64,000 nt of DNA, taken from positions 5,230,531 through 5,294,530 of the forward strand of contig OY365818.1 in the NCBI GenBank assembly GCA_959347315.1, written 5' to 3'. Below, in pieces: positions 1 through 11,507 of the stretch; positions within the stretch are counted from its first letter, which is position 1; every line of letters starts with the position of its first letter. Both the position numbers and the translations under genes were made by a program. The notes beneath the pieces were generated by a model, which was not told the DNA's origin, made no database searches, and worked only from the letters and a program-made list of their open reading frames with translations. This stretch comes from Bimastos eiseni. Its lineage: Eukaryota > Annelida > Clitellata > Crassiclitellata > Lumbricidae.

Positions 1-736
1 TTAACCACGTGGGCTTTATCATTATTTTTGTTCATGTAGTTGGAGAAGCAAGCGGTGTGAAACAGATCTGTAAGAACGCTGAGGGTTCTACTTAAACTAT
101 ATCTACTGTTATATTAGAGGATTAGAGTTCGATTATGTAAGGGGAAACTAGCTACACATGAAGAGACAGTTCAGATACAACTATCTTTATTAAATACAGA
201 GTAGATATAATAATAATATATATATATATAATGATTGTGACTAATACATAACTGTTACATATACTTACTAATGCTAGTATGGGTGAGATGATAATATCCA
301 AACCCTAAGATGATACGAGTTGACGAGCCTGACAAGATAGCTAGAGTTCTTCGGAAGTCAGACTGCCTCGTTCCTAATAGTGCTTATAAGTGACTTTCCT
401 CAGCCAAAGAGGAAACTGGCCTATCTTAGAAAAGACTACTCTGATTGGTTAGCTACTGACCACTTAAGGTATCCCTAGAATGTGGGCTGACTGTATATGC
501 TAGAGCCTACGCGAGTGACTGACAGAACCTATACTGTCTGAATTAACGAATGTTCAGCTAAACTTAATGTATAAAAATGATCTATATATATAAATTGTTC
601 AAGCCTATCTATTGTAATGTAATGTTCAGAATAATCACGGTTACAGATCTGAACCTGAGCAAATAATTTTGGGACCATCGGAATTTGGATCAATGTTTTT
701 CATCTCGAGAGTAACAATCATCTGTTTCCGCTATTT

Positions 737-914
737 AAGACTCATCTGTTCCAGCTATTAAGACTCATCTGTTCCAGCTTTTGAGACTCATCTGTTCCAG
801 CTTTAGAGACTCATCTGTTCCAGCTTTAGAAACTCATCTGTTCCAGCTTTAGAGACTCATCTGTTCCAGCTTTTGAAACTCATCTGTTCCAGCTTTTGAA
901 ACTCATCTGTTCCT
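737..914. repeat. 23-bp minisatellite, about 8 copies
   Basis: The core ACTCATCTGTTCCAGCTTT recurs every 23 bp with one- or two-base differences between copies (ending TAG, TTG or ATT). No coding potential was seen. The rest of 1-1180 shows no gene that I can support. Confidence 0.9.
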
Positions 915-1322
915 GTGCTCCTTCCCAGACTTCCTTCGGCATAGCTTGACTTATGAATTCTCTGCTTACCGTATTTCAACCAAAGCCTCTCCTTTGGATA
1001 ACGACTTTCACAATAATGTTACTATTAACGAGATCATCGATTGCACATTATAACACGACAGCGCTAAGGCAATCGTCATCTTAAGATCGTCATCGTAATC
1101 ATAAATTCCACACTTCTAAAGCGCCACTTTAAAGTCGAACGCAGGGCCCCAGCATATTCACAGGCGATATGATGATTAATTAAAGGGCGTGTTCCGTGTT
1201 TCCTATACGACCTTCAAGCGTATACAAAACTCCAGACTCAGCATTAGGCCTAAGCAAGGACAGTTGCACTGTAGGCCTACGCCTTGCAACCAGTCCAACC
1301 AAAATCAACAACTGCCACTCAG

Positions 1323-1362
1323 CATACATACATACATACATACATACATACATACATACATC
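1323..1362. repeat. (CATA)n microsatellite
   Basis: This is an uninterrupted run of CATA units. It gives stop-free but meaningless reading frames on both strands. Confidence 0.95.
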
Positions 1363-1439
1363 TTGATATTCAAACCCAAACCACCCTCCATAGATCATTT
1401 TAAGGCCCCTACTATGCGTGTCTGGAGAGAAACCCCGAT

Positions 1440-1830
1440 CGAGTGGGTAGCTGGGTGCCCAACCCTTCCTCTTCTGCGGCGCCATCTATCTCTTCTCGCG
1501 CCATTAAAACTCACCTGAGATTATTATTCGACGTGTGACGCTCATCACTCCTGCTCGAGCGGGCGAACGACGGACGGGTCGCGCGACGAGCGGAGACGAG
1601 CCGAGCGAAGCCGGGCAGTGCCAGACGAGGTTCAACGCTTCCTTACGATCGCCGAGGCCAACGTGCTCAGCGTGGCTGCTTGCCTTCTTCCTTCGATCGA
1701 TCCCTATCGAACCGTTGGTCGGCCGCTGTCCTGGCGAGGCCGCAACGCTTGAAGCCAGCGCCGCCGCCGTCGACTCCACCGAGTGCGGCCACCGTCTTCA
1801 TCGAAGCCCGTTTACGATTTAAGCACAGGG
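1440..1830. other. CpG-rich block, function unknown
   Basis: The segment is much richer in GC and CpG than its AT-rich surroundings (for example around 1555-1630). Overlapping open frames on both strands follow from the composition, and none shows a recognisable domain. It could be a CpG-island-type promoter or the 5' part of a mobile element. No start codon with downstream exons could be tied to it. Confidence 0.4.
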
Positions 1831-2084
1831 AGCCGCCTGTCTGCCCGGGTGTGGAGATCCCATTCCTTCTCCTCCACCTTCTTCGCCTCCTCCTTCTCCT
1901 ACATTCTCCTCCTTCTTCTGATCCTTCTTCTCTCATTCTCCTTTTCTGTCCACAACGGGAGAAGGACGGTGGAAGACGACGACTGTTTGGGTGTCGCTTA
2001 AAATTAATGTATTCTACAAGTGACAGCGCAGGTTTAGTTGGCGACCATTGCTATATATAGTATTCCCACTGTCTGTCATTATAT

Positions 2085-2166
2085 ATGTATTTATGTATGT
2101 ATGTGTGTATGTATGTATGTCTATGTATGTATGTATGTGTATGTATGTATGTACCGTGTATGTATG

Positions 2167-2199
<33 letters not shown>

Positions 2200-2323
2200 G
2201 TATGTATGTATGTGTGTGTACCGTGTATGTATGTATATATGTATGTATGTGTATGTATGTATGTATGTATGTATATATGTATGTATGTGTATGTATGTAT
2301 GTATGTATGTATGTATGTATGTG
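2085..2323. repeat. (TATG)n microsatellite
   Basis: This is a compound array of TATG units with TGTG and TATA variants, including two copies of a short break ending ACCGTG. Frames that read as strings of M, Y, C and V come from the repeat. Confidence 0.95.
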
Positions 2324-2469
2324 TGCAATACAGGTGTTCCCCGAGCCAACGTTGAAGGTTTCGAGTCAATAGCTATAAAACTGTGCAAATGCATAGCCGG
2401 ACAGACAGACAGAAGCACACACAGAATCCTCTCTTTATATATAGAGATGTATGCATGCATGTCTTATCC

Positions 2470-2504
2470 ATCCGTCTGTCTGTCTGTGTGTTTTTCTGCC
2501 TGCA

Positions 2505-2535
<31 letters not shown>
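2470..2535. repeat. (TGTC)n microsatellite
   Basis: These are TGTC/CTGT units with a short interruption. It is one of several arrays in the window built on the same GACA/TGTC unit. Confidence 0.9.
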
Positions 2536-2537
<2 letters not shown>

Positions 2538-2729
2538 TTAAAGTTGTCAATGCCTATCAGCGCACAGCCTACGCCGGATAGAAGGACGATTTGCACACTG
2601 GCAGTCCAATCAACCGCCCACAACACTCTCATTCCTCTCCCTTTACCCTTCTGTCGGGTCGTCTACCATCTCGTCCTTCTGCCTACCCAGAAGTCATAAG
2701 TCATTCGGATCGACAGCTAAATCTCTGGT

Positions 2730-2800
2730 AAATCAATCAATCAACCAATCAATCAATCGGTCGATCGAGCAATCGACCGATCAATCAATCAACATCTGTA
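2730..2800. repeat. CAAT/GATC short tandem repeats
   Basis: Runs of CAAT units are mixed with GATC-rich units. Apart from this array and low-complexity C/T tracts, I see nothing coding between 2540 and 3540. Confidence 0.75.
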
Positions 2801-3548
2801 TATTCGCAAGCAAGCAACACAAAAATTCATCGTCGCCTTCACGCTACACACCACAGCATACCCTCCCCCACTTCGACGTAGCTAAAGGCCTAAATGCATC
2901 GCCCATTCAATGCAACATGCCTTCCCCCGCAGCTGATGTCCTGCATGGTCTCTCTTCCTGTCTTCCTTCTTCGACCCCTTATTTCATACCCGTTGTCTTT
3001 CCAGATCGTTCTCTACTTCCCAGTTTCTTCCTCCTTCTCCCTGTTCTCCTTCCTCGACCCATAATTCTTCCTCCTTTTCCCTCTGTTCCTCTCCAATAAT
3101 CTTCTGAATTTATAATGACGTTTGTGTTCGCCAAATGCGAGCAGACGACAGAAGAGTAACGAAGATCACCAGCAAATCGCATTCGATCTGATACGATCCA
3201 TAACGAAAAATACACTTCAGGCGTCAAATCTGGAAAACAAAGGGAACCCGGTTTCCCATAATCGATGCCACTGGCATTGCTTCTAACTCGATCTTACCAG
3301 TGCGATTGTCCAATTAACGCCGAGCGTCAGCACATAGGCGGCGTTGCTGTGGCCATCTGGCGTTGGATGGAACTTGATTTCGAACCCACATGGGGTATTC
3401 ATCACGGAATAATCATAAACCCTTCAACTCTGAGGGCGCTACTATTAGAGAATAACCGCTCAGCAGACGAAAGAGTTGAAAGATGGAAGGAAGGACAAAG
3501 AGGTCGAGGGATGTAAAACGAAAGGAAAGAAGTAATGAGGATATAACA

Positions 3549-3650
3549 GACAGAAAGACAGACACAAACAAACAGACAGACAGAGAGAGACATAGAAAGA
3601 GACAGACAGACAGACAGAGACATAGAAAGAGAGAGACAGACAGACAGGGA
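3549..3650. repeat. GACA/GAGA repeat tract
   Basis: GACA, GAGA and ATAGAAAGA units alternate over about 100 bp. This is a degenerate relative of the large AGAC array at 4249. Confidence 0.85.
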
Positions 3651-3819
3651 AGTTGGTGCCCCGCGCCTGGCTTTTCGAGTTTCGAGTGGCGCCTTAGAGA
3701 GACAGAGAGGGAAAGAGACAGACAGAATACGAATGACCCAAATTTGAAATGAAGTTTTGTTGTTCAAAATTTGACAACTTAATCAATAGGCCTTACTAGT
3801 GATATTTACCATTTTGCAG

Positions 3820-4022
3820 GTCTTCACACGCTTCAGTACATGATCATAGCCAGGAAATTCTACGAGACCTACGAGAAATCACATCTGCACTCTGCAGCCT
3901 TAATTAGTCACCACTCCATAAGAGCAATGGACATCTGTTCAAAATTGAACAAATTTAGAAGTGGACAAAGGTCGGGCTATTTAGAGAAAATTTGCAGTGA
4001 AACTGCTATTGATGTCAAATAA
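3820..4022 (+). CDS. Terminal exon of an unidentified gene
   Basis: A good 3' splice site (pyrimidine-rich tract ending TTTTGCAG at 3819) opens a frame that enters with two bases of a split codon. It runs for 66 residues to a TAA at 4020-4022. The peptide (LHTLQYMIIARKFYETYEKS at its start, later SIRAMDICSKL) is rich in Leu, Ala, Ser, Lys and Tyr and looks helical, like the end of an alpha-solenoid protein. I do not recognise the family. Upstream exons were not found in the repeat-rich 1-3800 region and may lie outside the window. If real, the gene is convergent with the ankyrin/SOCS-box gene that ends at 5111. The alternative is a chance open frame behind a chance splice site. Confidence 0.4.
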
Positions 4023-4157
4023 TATATTATGCCCTGGTCTTATAATCAGGCACGTCCTCTTGCTCAAATCCATTATGAAGTGCATTAGTTTGACAGTAAC
4101 ATAAAGAAAACACTTAACCATAATAAGGCAGTACATGTGCAGCACGATCGAAGAATT

Positions 4158-4214
4158 TTGACAATCAACTATTAAACTTAAAAGTAACAAAACAGCCACG
4201 AAGAAGTAACACTA
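4158..4214. repeat. Left copy of a ~57-bp direct repeat flanking the AGAC array
   Basis: This segment aligns with 5058-5113 at roughly 80% identity by eye. Shared blocks include TTGACAAT, AACAAA, GAAGAAG and AACACTA. The two copies start 900 bp apart and bracket the microsatellite. The right copy ends on the stop codon of the ankyrin/SOCS-box gene. Confidence 0.8.
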
Positions 4215-4246
4215 AAAGTTTGTAGATGGCATTATTACATAAGGAA

Positions 4247-5039
<793 letters not shown>

Positions 5040-5057
5040 TAGATCATAGAAAGTATG

Positions 5058-5113
5058 TTGACAATTAACGATTACACTCGAATGCAACAAACAGTCATGA
5101 AGAAGCAACACTA
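5058..5113. repeat. Right copy of the ~57-bp direct repeat
   Basis: This is the partner of 4158-4214. It overlaps the TAG stop codon (5111-5113) of the ankyrin/SOCS-box gene, so part of this repeat was once gene-terminal sequence. Confidence 0.8.
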
Positions 5114-8040
5114 GGGTCGATTGTCCTCGACTTCGCTGTCGCAGTCTGACAATATGATCACGTTCTCGGCGAAAGCTTCTTGCTTGCAGCTCAGGTAATC
5201 TCTGATAGCTCTTGGAAGTGGTAGCAATTCAATGGAGTCTAGAATGCCCTGGCCATGCAATAGTTCAATAAGCACCTGGCGAATAGCCAAGCGACATATA
5301 TGCCTAAGGGAATGTGAATTACATGCAGTAGTCTGCCACCACTGTTGCAGATCAATGTCGGAGTTCAGACGCAGACTGTTCCTGTGAGTCACGAGCAAGC
5401 CTTTCCATGACGAAACTTCAGTAAGCAGAAGGAATCGCAGAACTCGTGAATTTGACATCGCCAGCTCATAACTGCAAGAACAATAAAATAAAATAATAAA
5501 TACCTTTTAAATAACAGAATTTATGTAAAGTCGTGTATCAAGACTCATCTACACATGAAAGCTAATCTCAGTTAGCAGTCTTTTTGTGTCTTAGAGATTG
5601 TTGTCATTATTATCATCATTAGTAGTATTATTATATTAATTACAATTATTATCATCATCATCATCATTTCACCACCACCAAAACCACCATCATCATCATT
5701 ATTTTCTTCTGGGTTTATTCAGTGCATTTTAAGAACTTTCCAGAAGAGTCAAGTCTCAATCTTATAACAAACGAACAACTGTGATGGTCACCAGTATGTC
5801 AAGGAAATGCAATAAAGACGTTGTGCATTCCATGACAGAGTGATGATGTCTGTATAACGACCTTGCAACGTAGCAGATTGCAAAAGGATTAGCCTTTCTA
5901 ATTCCAATTCGATCCGTGTTGAATGGCCGATTTGCAGTTCAACTGTAACGTAAAGGGTATGCTGTCCATTGCTTGATAGTCACTGTCACTTCATTTGCAA
6001 CAAGACAAACAGTTTGTCTGATATTGGCTTTCATTGGTTGGCAATGTCTAAGATGAATATCTCTTGAAGAGGAGCTGATGTAATTGTAACTGAAACTTAT
6101 ACAGCGCCACTCGTAATCAGAAGCGCTCACGACTCAACACAAAGCTAGGTGGAGAACAGGAAAGTCTTAAGGCACTTGCAACAGGCAGCAGGAGTAAGAG
6201 AGACCAGCTCCTCCAGAAGAGAAAGGGGGAGGCTATTCCAGCTGGTGGGACCCACATAGGCGAGGCTCTTGGATTGGGCTGTGGCAGCGCGCATGCGGGG
6301 GACCACCAGAATTCCGCGAGGGTCTTGAAATGGATGCGTTGAGATGCTGGGAGCTAGTGGAGGATTTTGCGAATGCAGAAAGAGATGTGGCCAAATTTTG
6401 GAATTCTACCTATTAGTTGGGCAGCAGCGTTGAGGATGGACTGGAGCTTAGAGCCATTGTGAGAGGTGAGTTCAATGAAGGCAATGTTTCCAAAGTCTAC
6501 CCTGGAACAGAACTATATAACCAGATGACAATTTCTATGTGAAACTGCACCACCATACTTGTGCAAACATCACAGAACGACATATCTTCACATATTTCCA
6601 CTGCTCCCAACCCAAACAAGTAGTAATACTCTGGGTACACACAACCGATCTATTAGTCTCTGAGTAGGTTTCTTAAAGAGGAGCCAATATAAACAATCAG
6701 CATCAATGAATGAATGCATACAAATCGATAATACAATTCATCATTCTCACATTATTATTATGTCACAGAATCATCACAGAGCTCTCCTCTGCGGTTGCTA
6801 TTATTCGGAGAGTGAATGAGAGCCGCACTTTTACAATTCATGTCAAACCAAAAACAATTTACGCACAAACTCGTAACCACAAAAACATTTACCATTCTTG
6901 GTTTCGTGGCGACCCTTCGACGATAAGATAGACGGCAACATCAGTTGAACCAGAACGAATGCCGTGAACCAGCGCAGTCCCTCCGTTGTTATCCTCCGCA
7001 TTCAAAGACGCCCTGTGCCGCACCAACTGTTGGACGCCACAAACAAAGTTCATGTCGGCAACAATCATTAGTGGAGTCAGACCTTCAATATTCCGAGCTT
7101 CAATAGATACTCCAGCTCCAAGTGCAAAGTCCATCAGCTCGATATGACAATGTAACGCAGCAAAGTGCAGAATAGTATTATTCAGGGAGAAGCGTTCAAA
7201 AGGATCTGCACCAAATTCAACAAGAATTTCACAGAGTGTCTCATCAGCCCTAAACACTGCGAGACTGAGAGGTTTTTCTCGCCAGTGTGGCATATCAGTA
7301 GCGCAGCCAGCACGGAGCAGTGCCAAAAGAACTTCCTCTGTCCCACTCGAAATTGCACAGTGCAGAGCCGTGTAGCCAAGACTGTTTTCTGTGTTCAGGT
7401 ATACCTTCTCCTTGATCAAAGTAAACACAGCATCTGTGTTTTGACTTGAAACTGCACACATCAGCGGCGTTTCTCCAAAACTATTTTGTACATTGAGGTC
7501 GGGTTTCGAGATCACGCCATCCTTGAGTTTGGAGTATTGTAGGATTTTTCTTAGGCTGAGACAACTACGCCCATCACAGGCAAAATGGATTGGAGTGTTT
7601 CCATAGTTATCTGGCATGTTTATGTCAGCGCCTGCTTCAAGTAGCATCTTTAGAGCATTAAAATTGTGCTTGATAACAGCCAGATGCGTTAGACCGTAGG
7701 TTTCTTTAAACACGCTGCCGCCTCTCTTTCGAACTCCATCACAACCTAGAGCGTTTACGTCGCATCCTAATTGGATCAGAGTTCGGACAGATGCGTTGAA
7801 ACCGCATGACAACGCATTGCTAAGAGGGGATGGCACAGTTGTATCAGAAGTGTCGCCCATACTTGCTCCGAGCGTCACCAAGAAACGACATATCTCCAGA
7901 TCGCCACTGTTCGCAGCAAAAACAAGGGGCAATACTCCGGGCAAATACAACCGGTTTAATGCAGCTCCATTTTCAACAAGAAGGCGTAGTTGGTGCGTAT
8001 CTTTGGCATGAATAGCTGCCAATAACTTCTTAGCTTCCAT
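5111..8040 (-). CDS. Ankyrin repeat and SOCS box (ASB-type) protein, 502 aa, two exons
   Basis: The exons are 8040-6893 and 5471-5111. The donor reads ATG|GTAAAT and the acceptor TTGCAG|TTATG; both cut in phase 2 and rebuild a Cys codon at residue 383. Residues about 10-430 form around ten ankyrin repeats (for example DNYGNTPIHFA, NSFGETPLMCA, NSLGYTALHCA). Residues about 437-477 are a SOCS box, with a BC-box-like SLRHICRLAIRQVL and a LPLPRAIRDYL Cul5-box-like segment. In this family the SOCS box recruits Elongin B/C and Cullin-5, and the ankyrins bind the ubiquitination substrate, in cytosol or nucleus. A 25-residue tail follows the SOCS box and contains VIILSDCDSE, which looks like a SUMO-interacting motif. 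The start is the first ATG and fits an ASB-like N-terminus. The exact ASB member could not be assigned. Confidence 0.92.
6130..6480. repeat. Dispersed repeat inside the ASB-type gene intron
   Basis: The stretch with AGGCTATTCCAGCTGGTGGG near 6230 has a close relative at 18415-18540 (AGGCTGTTCCAGCTGGTGGG). Both also share a GCGCTCACGACTCA start. This is an interspersed element, type not identified. The remaining intron sequence (5472-6892) shows AT-rich and CAT/ATT simple repeats and no extra exon. Confidence 0.6.
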
Positions 8041-10020
8041 GTGACGTAATATTTAAATGTTTATTGAAGCCACTAGAAAACACTGACACCACCATCGACT
8101 AACTACTTTTCAATAAAGCAGTTTTGGTCTACCCCAACATGTGCAAGCAATGTTTTGATATTATATAATTTAGAAGAAAATGCAATCGTCATTGCACTGC
8201 TCGGATCAGCTGTATTATATGTAATATTTATAAACTGAAACGTTTAAAAGACTGTTATAAATAACTCTATAAACACGAGAGTCCGGGTCAAAACAAAAAT
8301 TGCGAGTTTCGGGTACATCATTCAGCACAAATCGTTTTGTAGCGCATGAGTTATGCAGTTCCCGCGTAAGCAGTTTATGTTCCAATATGAAATATTATTC
8401 ACTAGCGAAGACACACAGGTTTGTATGCCCATAGTTTTTAAATACATTCACTGGCCTACATAATTTTAATTGTATGTCCCCTTTTCTTGGTTAATGACAT
8501 TAACCAGAAGCAACGATTCAAAGACACTGAATTGGACTCTACTGTGTAACGGCATGGTCTGTTCATTCAAAAATTTATATAGGGCCCTTTTCGGCAGTTA
8601 AGCGTAAGCACTCTTTAACTCTAGCCCAGACTAAAAGGTAAGTTTTCAAATGGGCATAAAGTGTACCAATACACGATTTAGGGGCAGATGTAATTCCAGA
8701 GAATGCTCAGTTTTGAATTTATCTGAAGCCGCTGCATAGCAACCCAAGACAATGCTCATCCAGAATTGTCTGCGAGGAAGACGATTGAAAACCATCTCAC
8801 TCCTTTCATCCCTGGGCCGCATAAAAACCAACGGACCTGCAATCGAGCATAGAACTTATCATCATAATCACCTGATTATGGGCTTGGTGCACCATCCTCC
8901 AGTTGTTCTCTTGTGCAGTAAACACTATTGTGCTACAGAAGTTACTAATTAATACTGATTACTCCTAAAAGCAAAAGTGATGTATCCACACATGTAGGAA
9001 ATTATATCGCAGGTTCACCAGTAATACACACGCACGGCAATAAATGAAACGCTAGAAACGGTTTCCACCACTAGCCATTTCGTCCATTAATCTGCCCTAA
9101 AAAAATTAACGTCAGACACAAGTAGACCATTTATTTATTTATTTGACAACTGCCAATGTTCAACTTCTGTTTATAAAACTTTTGTGCACTAAGTCTTTAG
9201 ATCGTTAAATATTGTACAGCAACTCAACTATCGTGCTACGAAAAATTGTTAACGAAACAACAGGCTGGCGTAGATGCACGAGGGCGTTTAGAACGGATAC
9301 CATTGCAGACTGGAATGTCACGAAATCATAGCACGTGTCGTCCGGCGTTCTTCCGCAATTGTCACAACTTTCCTTACAGCCAGCCATTAACAGAATGATA
9401 TTCTCGAGGGTTTTCCAAAAAGTAATCAACAGTATCGTGCATTTATTCTGGAATATAAAACTATACAATTTTCAGTTCTCTGAATGCACACACGCTCATT
9501 CAACAGAACATTAAAATGGCTCCGAACAATTGTGCAATGAGGGAGAAGATGTGCGATCACACCAGAGCATTTCCGAATGCACAAATAATGTCCATAAACA
9601 CAGCTGATCATGTAAAGCCTTCCTTGTCCTAAGAGGAACATATTTCTCATTTCCTTTACTCTGGCCCTCAAGCCGGCAAGGGACGAATCATAAGGCCGTG
9701 CCCTAGAATCATACCCACCCTGCTGTGCAATGCAGGACATGCCATCTGCTTCCCTGCTGAAACACACCAAATGAACTGACTCATGACAAAGGAACAGGCA
9801 CACAAATAACTTGCCTGCCTACAATTGTCATACAGAGTTGAACCCGCATCAATGTGATCATTGACCAATATCAGGTTACCAATAGACCATCGTATCACAC
9901 TGCATCGCATTAGGCCAACAGTTACATAAAAAAATACCAACAAAAACAGGACCTCTATAAATAGCAATATACTCGTCTCCTAACTGGCTTCAAGACACTG
10001 TGATGCACTAGCTTATCAGT
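8041..10020. other. Intergenic region upstream of the ASB-type gene
   Basis: No gene could be supported. The region holds at least one interspersed repeat (about 8690-8850, - strand) that also occurs at 22811-22985. The rest is AT-rich unique-looking sequence. The promoter of the - strand ASB-type gene should lie just above 8040, but no clear element was recognised. Confidence 0.5.
8690..8850 (-). repeat. Interspersed repeat copy (SINE-like)
   Basis: On the - strand, GGTCCGTTGGTTTTTATG, GAGTGAGATGGTTTTC and TATGCAGCGGCTT match the + strand copy at 22811-22985 (GGTCCATTGGTTTTTATT, GAGTGAGATGGTTTCC, TACGCAGCGGCTT). No protein frame is shared. Confidence 0.65.
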
Positions 10021-10616
10021 GGTAAAACCATTGCAGAAAAAAGATCTAATTCAAAAATGGATATGGCTTTTCACTGCATTCAAATTTTAACCCTTTACGC
10101 AACCCCTATGATAAAACCATCGCAGCAGAAAGATTTAATTCAGAAATGGATATAGCTTTTCACTGCATTCAAATTTTAACCCTTTACGCAACCCCTAAGA
10201 TAAAACCATCGCAGCAGAAAGATTTAATTCAGAAATGGATATAGCTTTTCACTGCATTCAAATTTTAACCCTTTACGCAACCCCTATGATAAAACCATCG
10301 CAGCAGAAAGATTTAATTCAGAAATGGATATAGCTTTTCACTGCATTCAAATTTTAACCCTTTGCACAACCCCTAAGATAAAACCATCGCAGCAGAAAGA
10401 TTTAATTCAGAAATGGATATAGCTTTTCACTGCATTCAAATTTTAACCTTTTGCACAACCCCTAAGATAAAACCATCGCAGCAGAAAGATTTAATTCAGA
10501 AATGGATATAGCTTTTCACTGCATTCAAATTTTAACCCTTTACGCAACCCCTAAGATAAAACCATCGCAGCAGAATGATTTAATTCAGAAATGGATATAG
10601 CTTTTCATTGCATTCA
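10021..10616. repeat. 89-bp tandem array, about 7 copies
   Basis: The block ATAAAACCATCGCAGCAGAA begins at 10111 and recurs every 89 bp through 10556, with a diverged first copy at 10021. Copies differ by only a few bases (TACGC versus TGCAC near the end). It lies between the 3' end of the BIRC6-like gene and the 5' side of the ASB-type gene. It has no spacers or palindromes of the CRISPR type. Confidence 0.95.
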
Positions 10617-11507
10617 CTTTTTGATTCACCCAAGGAAACTTAAATGAGCTGGCAGAATTGTGGCAAACAATATCAGAATCTGAAGAAATTATTCAGATCA
10701 CTTGTGAACATACAAAAACGACAAACACCTTAAAAAGAACAGCTTTTCGCGCTAACAACAGAACCCAACAAACAAAATCCAAAACGGATGTTTAGAAACA
10801 GAAAACACTGTCAAAGATCCTGTACAATTAATTTTTAACAATTTATTCGCCCTACTGGTGACTCCAATTGCAACTGTCTGCATGCTCACCCATTCATTCT
10901 AGAAGATTCAGTTCAATGACGGGTGTCACCTGTCCACCATTTCGGCAACCGAACAACATTTGGAACAGAACAGAACAAAGTATAGGAAATCAACTCTTAT
11001 TAGCCAACAGAAACGCATCTGGCCGCTTGCATGCGTCTTCAACAAACCTCACGTGAACACTAGATACACCCAGTCTCAACATATCTGCCCTAATACTGCT
11101 GTGAGTGTACCCTGAAGGCAGACCAAAACGTCTAAACTTAAACCTTACAAGACAATTTCCAAATCTTTTCAGAAACATTCTCTCTACCAGTTTTACACCA
11201 AGAACCACACTACAGAACAAGGCTATCTCTATAGAAACCATGTTCTAAAACCCCACCAACAGAGGGGTCAATTTTGGCAACAACAAAACCCATCTCAGAA
11301 TCCAATCCAGGTCATGATGCATATCGTAGTCAATAAGAAATTTAGTAGCCTGCACTATCGCGGAGATACAAGCCCAGTTCTGAATATTTGTGTTTGATTT
11401 CATCGAAGCACGTCAACGGTCAGAAAGAGCGAGTACTCAGACTAACGTCCGAAACCGAGAGGCGATGAAACAGTCCGTTTCGATCAGTAAGCGACGATCG
11501 ACGTCCT
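10617..11507. other. Region downstream of the BIRC6-like gene
   Basis: This is probably the 3' UTR and downstream flank of the - strand gene ending at 11508. A possible polyadenylation signal (AATAAA on the - strand) is at 10852-10857. A short - strand open frame at 10990-11241 has no recognisable domain, and I do not call it a gene. Confidence 0.4.

Noticed and set aside
1535..2060. Arg/Pro-rich open frames in the CpG-rich block
   Set aside because: Overlapping frames on both strands follow from high GC content. No recognisable domain and no downstream exon could be joined.
2014..2581. Long open frames of M, Y, V, C, I, H and T over the TATG region
   Set aside because: Pure microsatellite translation; present in several frames at once.
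10021..10616. CRISPR-like array
   Set aside because: The 89-bp units are contiguous without unique spacers, and the DNA is clearly eukaryotic.
10990..11241. An 83-residue - strand open frame
   Set aside because: No domain, no splice context and no start signal; it probably lies in the 3' flank of the E2-like gene.
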